From Algoriphagus boritolerans DSM 17298 = JCM 18970 (lineage in GTDB: Bacteria > Bacteroidota > Bacteroidia > Cytophagales > Cyclobacteriaceae): DNA of 64,000 bases. The notes under the pieces were generated by a model. The model saw only the letters and a program-made list of their open reading frames with translations. It was not told the origin of the DNA and did no database searches. The DNA lies in contig NZ_FNVR01000005.1 in NCBI RefSeq assembly GCF_900108085.1, positions 62,001 through 126,000 on the forward strand, given 5' to 3'. Made by a program: the position numbers and the translations under genes. Of the stretch, positions 63,253 to 64,000 are shown piece by piece (the first letter of the stretch is position 1; every line of letters begins with the position of its first letter).

Positions 63253-63636
63253 ATGAGACTCAAAAATATCAGTTTAAACTATGGATTGCGAATTTTTAAG
63301 GCACTTTCGGAAGAGCCTCGCGTGCGGATGATCCATTTATTGATGCTTAACAAAGAATTGAGTATCTCGGATTTGGAACATATTCTTGATTTCACACAGA
63401 CAAAAACAAGCCGCCATCTTATATACCTGAAAAACGCGGGATTGTTGGGAAGCCGCCGGGTAGATCAATGGATGTTCTATTACATTTTAGAAGAATATAT
63501 TGAAATCATTCAGCAGATTTTCAAGTTTATTCAAAAAGATCCCAGTCTCATCCGCGATCAGGAAACTTTCGAAATCCTAAAATCCAACCGTGAACTGGCG
63601 ATCAACAAGATCCAAAACAATCAATATAGACGCTGA
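63253..63636 (+). CDS. ArsR-family winged-helix regulator
   Basis: 127 residues. The winged helix covers about 8-85: LRIFKALSEEPRVRMIHLLM, LSISDLEHILDFTQTKTSRH (recognition helix), LIYLKNAGLLGSRRVDQWMF (wing). No ArsR metal Cys pairs (CxC) are visible, so it is a non-metal or unusual sensor. The C-terminal helix may dimerise. The HAD phosphatase gene begins seven bases after the stop, so the two are likely co-transcribed. Confidence 0.87.
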   Translation: MRLKNISLNYGLRIFKALSEEPRVRMIHLLMLNKELSISDLEHILDFTQTKTSRHLIYLKNAGLLGSRRVDQWMFYYILEEYIEIIQQIFKFIQKDPSLIRDQETFEILKSNRELAINKIQNNQYRR

Positions 63637-63643
63637 TTTTCAA

Positions 63644-64000
63644 TTGAAAACGTACCAACATCTCTTTTTCGACCTTGACCACACGCTTTGGGATTATGAT
63701 CGGAATGTAGCCGAATCCCTCTCTGAATTATACCAAATCTATGGGCTTCGGGATTTGGGGATTCCGACCTTTGAAAAATTCTTTGAGGCATTTCATCAGA
63801 TCAACTTCCAACTATGGGATTGGTACAACGTCGGGAAAATTGACAAACATGACTTGAGAAAAGAGCGATTTCCAAGGATTTTCACCCATGCCGGAGGTAA
63901 TGCCGCTGCGATTCCTTTGGAATTTGAGGAAGATTTCATGCACAGAACATCCTCAAAACCCCACGTATTTCCTTACTCCAAAGAAATTCTGACTTACCTG
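63644..64000 (+). CDS. HAD-family hydrolase, YjjG-like (N-terminal part)
   Basis: 119 residues to the right window edge, start TTG at 63644-63646. The protein reads KTYQHLFFDLDHTLWDYDRN, with HAD motif I Asp10 and Asp12, and the helical cap beginning with LGIPTFEKFFEAFHQIN, NFQLWDWYNVGKI. This layout is that of the YjjG subgroup, 5'-nucleotidases that remove non-canonical pyrimidine nucleotides. Motifs II and III lie outside. No in-frame ATG precedes motif I. Confidence 0.85.
   Translation, partial: MKTYQHLFFDLDHTLWDYDRNVAESLSELYQIYGLRDLGIPTFEKFFEAFHQINFQLWDWYNVGKIDKHDLRKERFPRIFTHAGGNAAAIPLEFEEDFMHRTSSKPHVFPYSKEILTYL

Overview
The window is a chromosomal segment of a Bacteroidota bacterium, most like the marine or soil Cyclobacteriaceae (Algoriphagus-type). 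Pointers to this are a SusC/RagA channel, the type IX secretion protein PorT, bacillithiol synthesis (BshC), DUF4221 and six-bladed propeller lipoproteins, promoter -7 boxes of the form TAnnTTTG, little use of Shine-Dalgarno sites, and AT-rich gaps with dispersed repeats. The genus is inferred. No rRNA, tRNA, CRISPR array, phage or complete insertion sequence was seen.

Left part (1-19.4 kb): a truncated susC, an outer-membrane barrel, fau and bshC, then a rightward operon M16 peptidase-ispF-mnmD-(47-aa ORF)-coiled-coil membrane protein. Next comes a leftward run CPBP protease-DUF2007-cdsA-glutamate dehydrogenase-psd, in which a strong terminator sits just before psd. Then dusB, an EamA transporter, the run nfu-DUF3810-LytM-like protein, a ThuA protein, and a coupled SDR-VanX-like dipeptidase pair.

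Middle (19.4-29.3 kb) is accessory and decayed. It holds a repeat-rich gap with a 16-bp tandem array, a small Cys-rich exported peptide, a frame-broken DUF4221-type lipoprotein, orphan ccmB, a sterol-desaturase-type hydroxylase, a vapB antitoxin fused by deletion to the last codons of vapC, a quinoprotein-cytochrome lipoprotein, the C-terminal stump of a GH16 glycosidase, a DbpA-type helicase, a barrel protein and an acyl-CoA dehydrogenase.

From 29.4 to 34.7 kb lies a leftward, overlapping catabolic unit: small membrane protein, Na+/solute symporter, GH88-like hydrolase, Old-Yellow-Enzyme oxidoreductase, SDR. It suggests uptake and processing of a uronate-containing sugar. Core genes follow (ubiE-porT, yihA, DUF5606), then a 512-bp repeat element with 10-bp inverted ends, a myo-inositol-oxygenase-like gene, an intact yefM-yoeB module with a TGTACA palindrome, and an ABC exporter divergent from a TesA-like lipoprotein esterase.

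Right part (43.8-64 kb): a second ruined vapBC locus, a GMC oxidoreductase with its subunit-3 partner, three translationally coupled propeller lipoproteins, a large BNR-repeat exported protein, a response regulator, an NSS transporter, a cyclophilin-RmlD pair, hemC-rimK-retropepsin-like protease, holB, a GlmU-like protein, L31 type B with a textbook promoter, an outer-membrane-linked CarboxypepD_reg protein, an ArsR-like regulator and a partial HAD phosphatase. Several starts are TTG or GTG, and at least four loci carry gene debris, so accessory material turns over actively here.
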